A stretch of 5,371 bases of DNA from Desulfobacteraceae bacterium (GTDB lineage: Bacteria > Desulfobacterota > Desulfobacteria > Desulfobacterales > UBA11574): NCBI GenBank assembly GCA_013203195.1, contig JABMQM010000369.1, positions 1 through 5,371 on the forward strand, written 5' to 3'. Under the pieces are notes generated by a model. The model worked only from the letters and a program-made list of their open reading frames with translations, had not been told where the DNA came from and did not search any database. The translations under genes and the position numbers were made by a program. Each line of letters starts with the position of its first letter. Position 1 is the stretch's first letter. This document shows positions 5,364-5,371 of this stretch, one piece after another.

Positions 5364-5371
5364 CCCTAGCC

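Noticed and set aside
1..5371. Transposase, CRISPR array, tRNA, rRNA, toxin-antitoxin or phage-defence genes
   Set aside because: I looked for characteristic repeats, folds and motifs on both strands and found none; all long coding regions are accounted for by transport and enzyme families.

Overview
The window holds five complete protein genes in two divergent blocks, separated by a 333-base intergenic region at 3175-3507. Nothing here fixes the organism. The gene types, moderate GC content and the CTGACCC-type intergenic heptamer repeat at the left edge fit a Gram-negative, amino-acid-using bacterium. From memory of similar intergenic repeats I favour a Desulfobacterota-type (deltaproteobacterial) genome, with low confidence. 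The classical signal peptide and the liv-type binding protein fit a periplasm-bearing cell.

Left block, minus strand, read right to left. First comes an ornithine cyclodeaminase/mu-crystallin family enzyme (2197-3174), then a LivG-type ABC ATPase (1322-2095), then a LivJ/LivK-type periplasmic amino-acid-binding protein (115-1248). The block ends in a strong hairpin at 73-105. The permeases LivH and LivM and the second ATPase LivF are absent, so this is only part of a branched-chain amino-acid type importer. The gaps (101 and 73 bases) are wide for a tight operon, and both contain inverted repeats: a perfect 9-bp dyad over a possible promoter before livG, and a terminator-like hairpin before the binding-protein gene.

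Right block, plus strand: two tandem EamA/DMT-family ten-helix transporters (3508-4371 and 4419-5363), 47 bases apart, with a short GC hairpin plus T5 between them. They are different subtypes, not a recent duplication. The first is visibly AT-richer than the second.

Intergenic region 3175-3507: a candidate minus-strand promoter for the cyclodeaminase gene with a dyad over its -10/start region, a candidate plus-strand promoter (TTGACA, 16 bases, GTTAAT) for the transporters, and one copy of a 20-base element. The second copy lies inverted at 51-70 (19 of 20 match), so the pair brackets the whole minus-strand block. This is the most unexpected structure in the window.

Inferred working picture: periplasmic capture and ATP-driven uptake of an amino acid or related compound, an NAD(P)-dependent imino/amino-acid enzyme acting on it or a product, and two drug/metabolite-type carriers that may export products. 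The substrate cannot be read from sequence. I see no convincing wholly new system; most of the unusual content is regulatory or repeat structure.
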